From Mycobacteriaceae bacterium (GTDB lineage: Bacteria > Actinomycetota > Actinomycetes > Mycobacteriales > Mycobacteriaceae): a DNA stretch of 47,803 bases. Positions 26,483 through 35,793 of the stretch are shown here, piece after piece (the first letter of the stretch is position 1; the number at the start of each line of letters is the position of its first letter). The position numbers and the translations under genes were made by a program. The stretch covers positions 1 through 47,803 of the forward strand of contig JAQYQB010000016.1 in assembly GCA_028726465.1 (NCBI GenBank). Direction: 5' to 3'. The notes beneath the pieces are model-generated. The model did no database searches and was not told the DNA's origin. It was given only the letters and a program-made list of their open reading frames with translations.

Positions 26483-27262
26483 GTGATTTCTAACCCTCCG
26501 GAGCATGTCTTAAGCGCATTCCGTAGCAGCGGCCGTCCGGCCGTGGGCCAGCCCGAGCAGCTGGGCTATGCCTGGGACAACGGCCTGCGCGTGGGCGACG
26601 TGGTCTACGCGCTCGCCTCTGACACGGCGACCTGGTCGGCCCGGGTGCGCGAGAAGCTCAGCGTGCCGGGGGCGCGGGTGGCCCGCCCCCTGCTGACCAC
26701 GGACGGGCGCTACACCGTCGCCGGCTGGAAGGCGACCCAGTTCGTGGCCGGGGACCTGGAAAAGCGCGTCGATGAGACGGCGCTGCTGGCCGGGCGCCTG
26801 GAGGCCGAGCTGGCGGATTATTCGGCGCCTTTCGCCGGCACCGCGGAAAGCCGCACGGACGTCTTCGCTCAGGCCGAGCGCGCGGCCTGGGAGGAAACCA
26901 GCGAGTACTACGCGGACCTTTCCGGCCTGCCGCGGGTGGTCGGGCACGCGGACCTGCTGGCCACCACGCTGTATTCCGGCCACAATCCGCCGGCCCTCGT
27001 GGAAGTCGTGCCCACCGCCGCGCCCCGGCCGAAGGGCTACACCACGGCCCTGGTGATTGTCGACGGGCTGATTAACCGCGCCGTGGATGACGCTATCTGC
27101 GATCGCTTCGACCACATCGAGGGACTCGACCAGCTGCTGCTGCGCGCGGCGGCCTACCGGCGCCACGTGAACTCCCTGCACGAGGAATCGCGCGTGAACG
27201 TACGTTCGGAGATCCAGCGGGTGGAGCAGATGCTCGTGTCCCGCGTGTGTGCCAAACTTTAG
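26483..27262 (+). CDS. TIGR02569 family protein
   Basis: A soluble 259-residue protein that begins ISNPPEHVLSAFRSSG and has regions such as VARPLLTTDGRYTVAGWKAT and LPRVVGHADLLATTLYSG, split by loops. These recall aminoglycoside-phosphotransferase-like folds and define actinobacterial family TIGR02569 (Rv3205c-type). No full kinase catalytic set can be pointed out. AAGGAG six bases before GTG 26483 decides the start against GTG 26468. It ends three bases before adnA, so it is likely cotranscribed with the DNA-repair helicase pair; whether it works with them is unknown. Confidence 0.82.
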   Translation: MISNPPEHVLSAFRSSGRPAVGQPEQLGYAWDNGLRVGDVVYALASDTATWSARVREKLSVPGARVARPLLTTDGRYTVAGWKATQFVAGDLEKRVDETALLAGRLEAELADYSAPFAGTAESRTDVFAQAERAAWEETSEYYADLSGLPRVVGHADLLATTLYSGHNPPALVEVVPTAAPRPKGYTTALVIVDGLINRAVDDAICDRFDHIEGLDQLLLRAAAYRRHVNSLHEESRVNVRSEIQRVEQMLVSRVCAKL

Positions 27263-27265
27263 GGC

Positions 27266-30200
27266 ATGACCGGACGCTATGACCCCCATGACACCGCCCG
27301 CAGCGGCGTAGTCCTCCCGCCCTCGCCCGAGGTGCGCCTCGTGGCCGGTGAGAAGCCCGCCGGTACCCGCGAGTGGCCGCACCCCCTGCCGGAGCGCGGG
27401 GTATGGAAGGTGACCGGCCAGGCCGGGGCCGGGGTGAGCAGCTTTCTGGTGGACACCGTCCTGAACGTGCTGCGCTCCGGGGCGGACCCGGCCGGGGTGC
27501 TGGTGGTCAGCTTTTCCAAGGAATCCGCGGCGGCGCTGCGGCGCGAAATCTCGGCGCACCTGGGCGACTACGCCTCCTCGGCGGCGCTCGTGCGTTCGGT
27601 ACACTCGCTGGCTTTCTCGCTCCTGCGCCAGGCCAGCGACGAAGACCTGCGCCTTATCACCGGCGCGGAACAAGACGCTGTCATCCGCGAGCTGCTGGAA
27701 GGCCACGCCGCCGGCGGCGGGGCCAGCTGGCCGGAGGAAATCCGCCCGGCGCTGGGCATGGTGGGCTTTGCCCGGCAGCTGCGCGACTTCCTGCTGCGCG
27801 CCATCGAGCGCGGCCAGTCGCCGGAATCCCTGCGCGAAAAAGGCCGCGAGCACTCCCGCCCCATGTGGATTGCCGCCGGGGACTTCCTGGAGGAATACGA
27901 ACAGGTCATGGCACTCAGCGGCGCGCATTCCTACTCGGCCGCGGAGCTGGTCAGCCAGGTGCTCCTGCGCGCCGGGCAGCTGGATTTCGGCCAGTGGCAC
28001 ACCATCGTGGTCGACGACGCGCAGCTCTTGGCGCCGGCCTCCGGCGAGCTGCTTAGCCTCATCATCGCGCAGGCGAAGCTCGCCGTGGTGGGCGGCGACC
28101 CGGAGCAGGCGGTCTTCGCCTTCCGCGGCGCCAACACCCGTTTCTTCGACGAGCTGGACGCCGAGCACCACATCGACCTGGGCGCCTCGCAGCGGCGGCC
28201 GGAGCCGGCCTGCCTGGACATCGTGTCCACCGCGGCCCAGCTGCAGGCCTCCGTGGCCGACGCCATCCGCCGCCGCCACCTAAGCGATGGGGTGGACTGG
28301 CGCGATATCGCCGTCATCGTGCGCTCGGTCGCGGATATCACCCCGCTGCGCCGGGGCCTGCTGGCCGCCGGCGTGCCCGTACACCTCAATCCCACGGACG
28401 TGGTGCTGGCCGAGCAGCGCCTCGTGGCGGCCATGGTCCAAGCACTCGAGGCGGTCTACCAGCCCCTGCGCACCGCGCAGCTGGAGGAGCTCATGACCGG
28501 GCCCGTCGGCGGCGCGGACCCGGTCACCCTGCGCCGGCTCATCCGCGGCCTGCGGCGCTGGAATCCGGCCCAGCGCGGCCTGGAGACCCTGCGGGAGCTG
28601 CTCACCGGCCCGCTGCCGGACTTCGGCGACCTGCTGACCGAGCGGGAAGTCGCCGTGCTCGAGCGCGTCCGCGGCGTGCTGGGCGCGGGCGTGGAGCAGG
28701 CCGCAGCCGGCGCCAGCGTGGAGGAGATCCTGTGGGCCATGTGGAACGCCACGGGCCTGGCCGAGCGCCTGCAGGCGGCCGCCCTGCGCGGCGGCGCGAC
28801 CGGCTCCCAGGCGGACCGGGACCTGGACGCCATGATGGCGCTCTTCGACGCCGCCGGCGACTTCGTGGAGCGCTACCCGGGCGCCGGCCTGGAGACCTTC
28901 GTCCGCCACATCACCGAGCAGGAACTGCCCACCGGCGTGCGCGACAGGCGCAACGCCACCCCGCAGGCGGTCAACATCCTGACCGCCCACGGCGCGGTGG
29001 GGCGCGAGTTCGACACCGTGGTCGTGGTCGGCGCCCAGGAGACCGAGTGGCCGTCGCTGGGGGAGACCGGCACCATCTTCGACCAGGCGGACCTGGTCGA
29101 CCTGGTGGACGAGGGCATTGACCCGGACGTACCGGTCAGCCACCTGCGCGAGCGCCTGCACGAGGAGCGCCGCCTCTTCCACGTGGCCACCACCCGGCAC
29201 ACGTCCCGCCTGCTGGTCGTGGCTATCGATGCCCCCGATGCCGAACAGGTCCAGGAACCCTCCCGGTTCATCGCGGATTTCGCGACCCCGGCCATCAACT
29301 TCCCGGCCCTGTTCGCCCGCCGCGCGGCCACCCGCCGCCTGCGCGCTAGCGTGTGGCCCAAGGAACTGGGCCTGACCGTCCCCGAACCGGCCGCCGAGTC
29401 CCACCCGCAGCCCGTGCCCAGCGCCCTGCCCACCACAGCCCCGGCGCCGAGCGCGCCGGGGCTGCCAGACGGGGCAGAGGTGGATCCGCTGCAGGTCTCG
29501 GTGCTGTCCGTGCCGGTCTTCGTGGCGGCGCTGCGCCGGGTGGTCAGCGACGCCGAGCAGACCGAGTCCGCCCGCGAGCAGGCCGCCCGGCAGCTCGCGC
29601 GGCTGGCCGCGGCCGGGGTCCCGGGCGCCGAGCCGCAGCAGTGGTGGGCCGCCCGCGAGGTGGCCAGCAGCCCGGAGCTTAACCCGCGGCCGGCGCTGTC
29701 GCCGTCCAAGGTGGAAGCGCTCATGCAGTGCCCGCTGCACGCGGTCCTGTCCAGCCTGGAGGAGGAACCAGACAACCAGATGGCCATGCTGCGCGGCAGC
29801 CTGGCGCACGCCTTCCTGGAGGCCATCGGCCGGGGGCTGAGCCCCGCCCTGGCCCACGAGCTGTCGCTGGCCGCCTTTAGCAGCATCCAGAACTCGCCGG
29901 CCTGGAAGCGCGCCTCGGAGGCGGAGTCCTTCGCGGAACTGCTGCAGCGCACCCAGAGCTGGGTCGCGGAGGCGAACGTGAACTTCACTGCCGTGGGCAC
30001 CGAGGTGCCCGTCGACGTGCGGCTGGACAACGGCGTGCGCATCTCCGGGCGCATCGACCGCCTGGACAAGTCCGCCGAAGGCTACCGCGTGGTGGATCTC
30101 AAGACGGGCAGCTCCGTACCCTCGGTCCAGGCCGCGGAGGACAACCCCCAGCTGGCGACCTACCAGCTGGCCCTGTCCCAGGGCGAGGTGGTCACCGAGG

Positions 30201-30496
30201 ACGCCAGCGCCCACAACCCCAGCGGGGTCAAGGTCGCCAGCGGCGACGGCCTGCCGCGCGAGGGCGGGGTGCTGTTCTACCCGGCCTCGTCGAACAAGTC
30301 GGTGCCGGGGCGCTACCAGAGCGCCTGGGGCGCTGAGGCCCTAGAGGAATTCGCCGCGCAGCTGCCCGACCTGGTGGCCGAGCAGCGCGGGCCGACCGTG
30401 ACCGCGCGCATTAGCGATAGTTGTACGTTCTGCCGGATTAAGCCCATCTGCCCGGTGCAGCCGGAGGGAAGGATGACCACCGATGTCGAAGGCTAA
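27266..30496 (+). CDS. adnA: AdnA, helicase-nuclease subunit with degenerate motor
   Basis: A 1076-residue subunit of AdnAB, the actinobacterial end-resection machine for double-strand breaks. An N-terminal UvrD-like motor is followed by a RecB-type nuclease. Walker A is degenerate: the P loop reads GQAGAGVSS, with Val57 where the ATP-binding Lys should be, and motif II reads VVDDAQLL, with Asp for Glu. The nuclease part has GRIDRLD, then VVDLKTG (Asp and Lys catalytic residues). A [4Fe-4S] staple is suggested by Cys in LMQCPLH and the C-x2-C-x5-C group CTFCRIKPIC near the end. It overlaps adnB by 14 bases. Confidence 0.92.
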   Translation: MTGRYDPHDTARSGVVLPPSPEVRLVAGEKPAGTREWPHPLPERGVWKVTGQAGAGVSSFLVDTVLNVLRSGADPAGVLVVSFSKESAAALRREISAHLGDYASSAALVRSVHSLAFSLLRQASDEDLRLITGAEQDAVIRELLEGHAAGGGASWPEEIRPALGMVGFARQLRDFLLRAIERGQSPESLREKGREHSRPMWIAAGDFLEEYEQVMALSGAHSYSAAELVSQVLLRAGQLDFGQWHTIVVDDAQLLAPASGELLSLIIAQAKLAVVGGDPEQAVFAFRGANTRFFDELDAEHHIDLGASQRRPEPACLDIVSTAAQLQASVADAIRRRHLSDGVDWRDIAVIVRSVADITPLRRGLLAAGVPVHLNPTDVVLAEQRLVAAMVQALEAVYQPLRTAQLEELMTGPVGGADPVTLRRLIRGLRRWNPAQRGLETLRELLTGPLPDFGDLLTEREVAVLERVRGVLGAGVEQAAAGASVEEILWAMWNATGLAERLQAAALRGGATGSQADRDLDAMMALFDAAGDFVERYPGAGLETFVRHITEQELPTGVRDRRNATPQAVNILTAHGAVGREFDTVVVVGAQETEWPSLGETGTIFDQADLVDLVDEGIDPDVPVSHLRERLHEERRLFHVATTRHTSRLLVVAIDAPDAEQVQEPSRFIADFATPAINFPALFARRAATRRLRASVWPKELGLTVPEPAAESHPQPVPSALPTTAPAPSAPGLPDGAEVDPLQVSVLSVPVFVAALRRVVSDAEQTESAREQAARQLARLAAAGVPGAEPQQWWAAREVASSPELNPRPALSPSKVEALMQCPLHAVLSSLEEEPDNQMAMLRGSLAHAFLEAIGRGLSPALAHELSLAAFSSIQNSPAWKRASEAESFAELLQRTQSWVAEANVNFTAVGTEVPVDVRLDNGVRISGRIDRLDKSAEGYRVVDLKTGSSVPSVQAAEDNPQLATYQLALSQGEVVTEDASAHNPSGVKVASGDGLPREGGVLFYPASSNKSVPGRYQSAWGAEALEEFAAQLPDLVAEQRGPTVTARISDSCTFCRIKPICPVQPEGRMTTDVEG

Positions 30497-33400
30497 TTAC
30501 CCCCACTTGAGCCCGGCCGTGCTGGCCGCGTCGCTGGGCAAGAAATTCCCGCCCAGCGCGGAGCAGGCCCAGGTCATCGACAGCCCGCTGGGGCCGAAGT
30601 TGGTGGTAGCCGGCGCCGGCGCCGGCAAGACGGAGACCATGGCCTCCCGGGTGGTCTCCCTGGTGGCCAACGGGGTGGTCCGGCCCGAGGAGATCCTGGG
30701 GCTGACGTTTACCAAGAAGGCCGCCCTACAGCTGGAAAACCGCATCCGCCGGGCGCTGGTGCAGCTGCGGGAGACCGGCATGTTCCCGCCGGGCTCGCCG
30801 GTGGCCGACGCCCTGGAGACCATCGCGCCGAAGGTGGCCACCTACGACTCCTACGCCGGGGACCTGGTCCGCGAGTACGGGCTCTTGGTGCCGGTGGAGC
30901 CGGGCGCGCGGATCATCACCGACGCCGAGCGCTTCGCCCTGGCCCACGAGGTGGTCACCAACTACACCGGGCGCCTGTCCAGCACCAGCCAGGTCGGCAC
31001 CGTCACGGAGCAGCTGGTGAAATTGGTCTCCGCCATGGACAACGTGCTGGCCGACCCGGACGATATCCGCCAGCACGCCCAGGACTTCCGCGCCGAGGTC
31101 GACGACCTGCCCAAGGGCCCGCGCACCAAGGGCGAGTATTCCAAGAAGTTGGAAGGCTACCTGGACACCCAGCAGGTTCGCGTGGACTACCTGGAGCTGG
31201 TCGAGGCCCTGCAGCAAGCGCAGCGGGAAAAGGCCGTGGTCACCTTCGGCGAGCAGATGGCCGTGGCCGCGAAGCTGGCCGCCGCGCACCCGGCAGTCGG
31301 CGCGGCCCAGCGCTCCCGCTTCCGCGTGGTGCTGCTGGACGAATACCAGGACACCTCCCACTCCCAGCGTGTGCTGCTGCGCGCGCTCTTCGGCGGCGAG
31401 CCCCATCCGGGCTTGTCCGTGACGGCGGTGGGCGATCCCATGCAGTCCATCTACGGCTGGCGCGGTGCCACCGCGGAAAACCTCGCCGCCTTCGTCACGG
31501 ACTTCCCGCAAGAAAACGGCGAGCCCGCGGACAAGGACCAGCTGACGATTTCCTGGCGCAACCCGCGCAAGGTGCTGGAGATGGCCAACGCCGTGGCCGA
31601 CGCGGTCTTCGCCGGCGGCCCGCGGCCGGTGGACCCGCTGCGCGCGCACGATCACGCCGGCGACGGCGAGGTCTCCCTGGGCTTTTTCGCCAACGAGGAC
31701 GCTGAGATGGAGTTCGTGGCCGAGCACCTGCGCGAGAAATACGTGGCGGCCCAGGAAGCCGAACGCGACTTCAGCGCCGCGGTGCTGGTGCGCACCAACA
31801 AGCAGGCCCAACCCGTGGCCCGAGCTCTGGAAGAAGCCGGGGTGCCCTATGAAATCGCCGGCCTGGGCGGGCTGCTCTACGAGCCGGAAGTCCAGGACCT
31901 GGTGGCGCTGGCCACCATGCTCATCCGGCCGCAGAACAACACCGCGGCCCTGCGCGTGCTGGCCGGGCCCGCCTGCGGCATCGGCCTGAAGGACATCCAG
32001 TCCCTGGGCAAGCGCGCGGCCAACCTGGCCGGCCGCCTGCGCCACCCCGGCGAGGAGGACCCGGCCCAGACCACCGACCAAAGCGCAGACCAGCCAGCAG
32101 GCCAGGCGCCGGAGGAGCCGCTGGACCCTGCCGATCCGGAGGCGGTGCTGCGCGCGGAGCTGGACGACATCACAGCCCAGGCCCCGGAGCAGGTGCTGGG
32201 CCTGGCGGACGCGGTCGCGGACCTGGGCGAGCGCGAGCGCTACACGCCGGAGGGGCTCGCACGCATCGAGGAGCTGTCCTCCCGGCTGCGCTACCTGCGC
32301 ACCTATAGCCTTTCCAAGCCGCTGGGCGATCTCTTCGCCGACATCGAGGCGGTGTTCAACCTGCGCACCGAGGTCCTGGCCCGCGGCACGGCGGGCGGGG
32401 CCACGCACCTGGACGCCTTCGCCGGCGTGGTGGAATCCCTGCCGGTCGACGGCCTCGGCGCGCTGCTGGACTACCTGGAGCTGGCTAAGGAGCACGAGAA
32501 CGCGCTGGAGCCGGGCGAGGTCCCGAAGGTCAACAACCGGGTGCAGATCCTGACCGCGCACAAGGCCAAGGGCCTGGAGTGGGAGCACGTCTGCGTGGTG
32601 CGCGCGGACAAGAATTCCTACCAGACCCGCGGCGGGACCTTCCTGTCCCAGGCGGCCATCGTGCCCGGCGACGAGGACTATATCGAGGTCGTCGAGCCGG
32701 AGCCGAACGCCAAGGGCGAGGTCAAGGAAGCCACCCGCAGCGACTTCGAGAAGGGCTGCGAGGCCTACAAGCAGGAGAAGAAGGAACACCTGGCCCAGGA
32801 GGCAGCGCGCCTTTTCTACGTGGCCATGACGCGCAGCGAATCCACGCTGACCGTTACCGGCAGTTACACCGGCAAGCGCGACGAAGGCGTCTACGAGCAG
32901 CTGGAGCTGCTGCGGGATAAGTTCCCGGACGCGGTCGTGCACTGGGACGAGGGCTTCGAGGACACCGACGCCGAGCAGGCCCCGGCCGCCGGCTTCCCGG
33001 TCCTGCCGCAGCGCCCGGGCGCCAAAGACGGCGCGCGGCGGGTGGCCGCGGCGATGGACCAGCTGCCGGAGCTAAGCGAGGGCGAGGCCTTCGCCCAGTG
33101 GGAGGCGGAAGCCAGCGCGCTCATTGAGGAATACCGCGGCCTGCAAGCACCCGTGGTGGAAGTGGCCCTGCCGGGAGAGCTGACCGCCTCGGATCTGGTG
33201 GCCCTGCGCGCGGATCCCGTGCAGTTCGCCCGCCGGCAGCGCCGCCCGGTGCCGTTTAAACCGAATTCTTATGCCAAGCGCGGCACCGCCTTCCACGCCT
33301 GGCTGGAGGAGCGCTTCGGCGGCCAGGCGCTGCTGAGCGAGGACGAACTGCCCGGCATCGATGAGCCGGTCCCGGCCGCGGACCTGGTCACGCTGAAGGA

Positions 33401-33755
33401 GAAATTCCTCGACAGCGACTGGGCCAACCGCACCCCGGAGCACGTCGAGGCCCCGTTCGAGGTCACCATCGGTGGTGCGGTGGTGCGCGGGCGCATCGAC
33501 GCGGTCTTCCGCGAGCCGGACGGCAGCTGGCTGGTGGTGGACTGGAAGACGGGCCGGCCGCCGCAGGGCGCGGACATGCAGGCCGCCCAGATCCAGCTGG
33601 CCGTCTACGCCGAGGCCTGGCGCCGGCTGACCGGGGCACACAGCGTGCGTGCGGCCTTCCACTACGTGGCGGATAACTACACGCTGGAACCGCGCCACCT
33701 GCCGGACGGGCCGGCCCTGGTGCGGCTGCTCAGCGGGGCGGTGCACCCCGAGTGA
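30483..33755 (+). CDS. adnB: AdnB, helicase-nuclease lead subunit
   Basis: A 1090-residue partner of AdnA. The UvrD/Rep-type motor is intact: Walker A GAGAGKTET with Lys49, Walker B LLDEYQDTSH, and motifs GDPMQSIYGWRGA, LTAHKAKGLEWE and LFYVAMTRSE. The C-terminal RecB-like nuclease has RGTAFHAWLEERF, GRIDAVF and WLVVDWKTGRPP (Asp and Lys of the active site). The presence of both nuclease active sites fits a heterodimer that cuts both strands, driven by the AdnB motor. The start at ATG 30483 lies within the adnA 3' end, implying coupled translation. A ~125-base gap follows, without clear terminator, before the K+ channel gene. Confidence 0.94.
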   Translation: MSKANYPHLSPAVLAASLGKKFPPSAEQAQVIDSPLGPKLVVAGAGAGKTETMASRVVSLVANGVVRPEEILGLTFTKKAALQLENRIRRALVQLRETGMFPPGSPVADALETIAPKVATYDSYAGDLVREYGLLVPVEPGARIITDAERFALAHEVVTNYTGRLSSTSQVGTVTEQLVKLVSAMDNVLADPDDIRQHAQDFRAEVDDLPKGPRTKGEYSKKLEGYLDTQQVRVDYLELVEALQQAQREKAVVTFGEQMAVAAKLAAAHPAVGAAQRSRFRVVLLDEYQDTSHSQRVLLRALFGGEPHPGLSVTAVGDPMQSIYGWRGATAENLAAFVTDFPQENGEPADKDQLTISWRNPRKVLEMANAVADAVFAGGPRPVDPLRAHDHAGDGEVSLGFFANEDAEMEFVAEHLREKYVAAQEAERDFSAAVLVRTNKQAQPVARALEEAGVPYEIAGLGGLLYEPEVQDLVALATMLIRPQNNTAALRVLAGPACGIGLKDIQSLGKRAANLAGRLRHPGEEDPAQTTDQSADQPAGQAPEEPLDPADPEAVLRAELDDITAQAPEQVLGLADAVADLGERERYTPEGLARIEELSSRLRYLRTYSLSKPLGDLFADIEAVFNLRTEVLARGTAGGATHLDAFAGVVESLPVDGLGALLDYLELAKEHENALEPGEVPKVNNRVQILTAHKAKGLEWEHVCVVRADKNSYQTRGGTFLSQAAIVPGDEDYIEVVEPEPNAKGEVKEATRSDFEKGCEAYKQEKKEHLAQEAARLFYVAMTRSESTLTVTGSYTGKRDEGVYEQLELLRDKFPDAVVHWDEGFEDTDAEQAPAAGFPVLPQRPGAKDGARRVAAAMDQLPELSEGEAFAQWEAEASALIEEYRGLQAPVVEVALPGELTASDLVALRADPVQFARRQRRPVPFKPNSYAKRGTAFHAWLEERFGGQALLSEDELPGIDEPVPAADLVTLKEKFLDSDWANRTPEHVEAPFEVTIGGAVVRGRIDAVFREPDGSWLVVDWKTGRPPQGADMQAAQIQLAVYAEAWRRLTGAHSVRAAFHYVADNYTLEPRHLPDGPALVRLLSGAVHPE

Positions 33756-33880
33756 GGGCGGGTGGGCCCCGCGGGAGTTCGGTAATATTGCGGCAATCGC
33801 ACTAGGGTATTGCATTGCGTGGGCAGGTTCCTGCCCGGCCCGCGCCCCTGGTTTGACACACGAAGGAGGCCGTCGAGCTC

Positions 33881-34993
33881 ATGCCGACTCCCGCGCGCCG
33901 CTTCAAGCGGCGTATTACCCAGCGGTTCCACCCCGGACACGAGCTGTCCGCGCTGCCAGCGCACGGCCTCATCGACATCATCCGCGTGCCCCGCAAGGAT
34001 GAGACCAACCCGTGGAAACAGCTGATGCGGCGTATTGTCCTCGCGCTGGTGATCGTGGTCTTTGTGACCCTGGTGGTCTACTTCGACCGGGACGGTTACA
34101 GCGAGGAGAACATGTCGCTTCTGGATGCGGCGTATTATTCGGCCGTGTCGCTAACCACCGTGGGTTACGGCGATATCGTGCCGGTCAGCCCGGAGTCCCG
34201 CTTCTTAAACCTCGTTCTTATTACCCCGGCCCGCCTGATCTTCCTGGTCTTGTTGGTCGGCGCGACCTTGTCGGTGCTGACTGAAAAGACTCGAAAGACC
34301 TACGAAATCCAGCGTTGGAGGAAAAAGTTGCATAACCACACCGTCGTCATCGGCTATGGCACCAAGGGTGCCGGGGCCGTCGCGGCCCTGCTGGCTGACG
34401 ATGTCCCGGCCTCCCACATCGTGGTCATCGACACCAACCGCGCGGCACTCTCCCACGCGGAGCACCACGGGCTGGTCACCATCTACGGCAACGGCACCCG
34501 CCAGGACGTGCTGAAAATCGCGGGCGTGGAACACGCCAAGTCCGTGGTGGTCACCCCGTCCACGGATGATACCGCCGTGCTGTGCACCCTGTCGGTGCGC
34601 GAGCTGTCCCCGCACGCCAAGATCGTGGCCTCGGTGCGCGAGTCCGAAAACCGCCACCTGCTGCGCCAGTCCGGCGCGGATTCCGTGGTCACCTCCGCCG
34701 AGACCGCCGGCCGCCTGCTGGGGCTGGCCACCGTCACCCCGACGGTCGTGTCCATGATGGAGGACCTGCTCTCCCCGAACGAGGGCTTTTCCGTGGCCGA
34801 GCGCCCCGTGCGCGAATACGAGGTCGGCTCCAACCCGCGCCACATCATGGACATCGTTCTGGCCGTGCTGCGCGACAACGAGATCCACCGCGTAGACACC
34901 GCCGACGCGAATGCCCTGCGGCCCGGCGACCGGCTGCTCTACATCAAGCACGACACGGAGGAGCCCGCCGAGGTCACGGAGGACAACGACTAG
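33881..34993 (+). CDS. Two-helix K+ channel with RCK/TrkA domain (CglK-like)
   Basis: The 370-residue protein has a cytoplasmic N terminus, TM1 (about 49-66), a pore loop with the K+ filter T-T-V-G-Y-G-D (Gly95-Asp98), TM2 (about 111-131) and a cytoplasmic RCK module. The latter has a Rossmann TrkA-N domain (VVIGYGTKGAG, Asp in VVIDTNRA) and a TrkA-C part ending near 362. In C. glutamicum the related CglK is needed for K+ uptake and acid growth. GAAGGAGG lies about 11 bases before the ATG. Its stop shares one base with the nudC start. An internal TTG start within the gene may make the free RCK part. Confidence 0.92.
   Translation: MPTPARRFKRRITQRFHPGHELSALPAHGLIDIIRVPRKDETNPWKQLMRRIVLALVIVVFVTLVVYFDRDGYSEENMSLLDAAYYSAVSLTTVGYGDIVPVSPESRFLNLVLITPARLIFLVLLVGATLSVLTEKTRKTYEIQRWRKKLHNHTVVIGYGTKGAGAVAALLADDVPASHIVVIDTNRAALSHAEHHGLVTIYGNGTRQDVLKIAGVEHAKSVVVTPSTDDTAVLCTLSVRELSPHAKIVASVRESENRHLLRQSGADSVVTSAETAGRLLGLATVTPTVVSMMEDLLSPNEGFSVAERPVREYEVGSNPRHIMDIVLAVLRDNEIHRVDTADANALRPGDRLLYIKHDTEEPAEVTEDND
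34317..34330 (+). promoter_or_regulatory. Internal RBS and TTG start inside the K+ channel gene
   Basis: GGAGG (34317-34321) stands six bases before an in-frame TTG (34328-34330) exactly at the junction of TM2 and the RCK domain. Translation from here would give a 221-residue soluble RCK protein ending at 34993. Confidence 0.55.
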
Positions 34994-35793
34994 TGCTTAT
35001 CTACGTCTCCGCGCGCGGGCAGGTCCCCGCCAGCGGCGACGGGCTGCCGGTGGTCATCGATGCCCTGCCGGCGGCCGCGGAGGTTTACGTCACGGTCTCC
35101 TATAGCCCGCTGGTCTACGCGCAGCCCGCGCCGTCGGCCGGGGTGGAGACCATCCCCGGGGCGGCGGGCTGGCTGGGCCCGCGCGAGCTGGCCGCCCTGG
35201 CCCGCGACCCCCACACCAGCGCCGAGACCCGCCAACTGGTTGCGTGGTCGCTGCGCGCGATTGGTCTGCTGCGCTACCGCCGCGAGTTCCGCTTCCACCC
35301 GCGCAGCGGGCAGGAGCTGGAATTCGGCGCCGGCGGCATCGCCGGGCGCGCGCCGGGTCAGGACACGCAGACGGTCTACCCGCGCCTGGATCCGGCGGTC
35401 ATCGGGATGGTCCACCACCCAGAGAAGGAGGAAATCCTGGTCGCCCGCAACCGGATGCGGCCGGGGTATTTCTCGCTCATCGCGGGCTACGTCGACGTCG
35501 GCGAGAGCCTAGAACACGCCTTCGAAAGGGAGGTGTGGGAGGAGACCGGCCGTCGGGTGCATAAGATAACCTATTGGGGATCCCAGCCGTGGCCGGCCAG
35601 CGGCTCACTGATGGTGGGCTTTAGTGCCACCGCCGCGCACCCGGACCCGGACCCGGCGGCTGCGACCGACGGGGAGCTGGCCGAAATCCGCTGGGTCGGG
35701 CGGGACCAGTTGCTGTCGTTGCCGCTGGCCGCGCCAGGTTCTATTGCACACACGATGATGATGGAGTGGTACGCCCGTGGCACCAGACGCTAA
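34993..35793 (+). CDS. nudC: NudC-type NAD(H) pyrophosphatase lacking the zinc ribbon
   Basis: A 266-residue Nudix hydrolase expected to split NADH/NAD+ to nicotinamide mononucleotide and AMP, and possibly to remove NAD caps from RNA. The Nudix box is complete: G165-x5-E-x7-R-E-x2-E-E-x-G, followed by the NudC signature S-Q-P-W-P, though the usual Phe-Pro after it reads Ala-Ser. YPRLDPAVIGMV precedes the box as in NudC. The zinc ribbon normally before it is gone: the whole protein contains no cysteine. GTG 34993 overlaps the channel stop and there is no strong ribosome site, suggesting coupling. It overlaps uvrD2 by 17 bases. Confidence 0.87.
   Translation: MLIYVSARGQVPASGDGLPVVIDALPAAAEVYVTVSYSPLVYAQPAPSAGVETIPGAAGWLGPRELAALARDPHTSAETRQLVAWSLRAIGLLRYRREFRFHPRSGQELEFGAGGIAGRAPGQDTQTVYPRLDPAVIGMVHHPEKEEILVARNRMRPGYFSLIAGYVDVGESLEHAFEREVWEETGRRVHKITYWGSQPWPASGSLMVGFSATAAHPDPDPAAATDGELAEIRWVGRDQLLSLPLAAPGSIAHTMMMEWYARGTRR

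Noticed and set aside
30726-32942. Minus-strand open frame of 738 codons opposite adnB
   Set aside because: Low-complexity His/Gln/Leu/Arg product with no family pattern; adnB motifs are complete on the plus strand.
34582-34992. Longer nudC frame
   Set aside because: The extension overlaps the K+ channel gene in another frame and is Arg-rich nonsense; GTG 34993 fits the coupled overlap.
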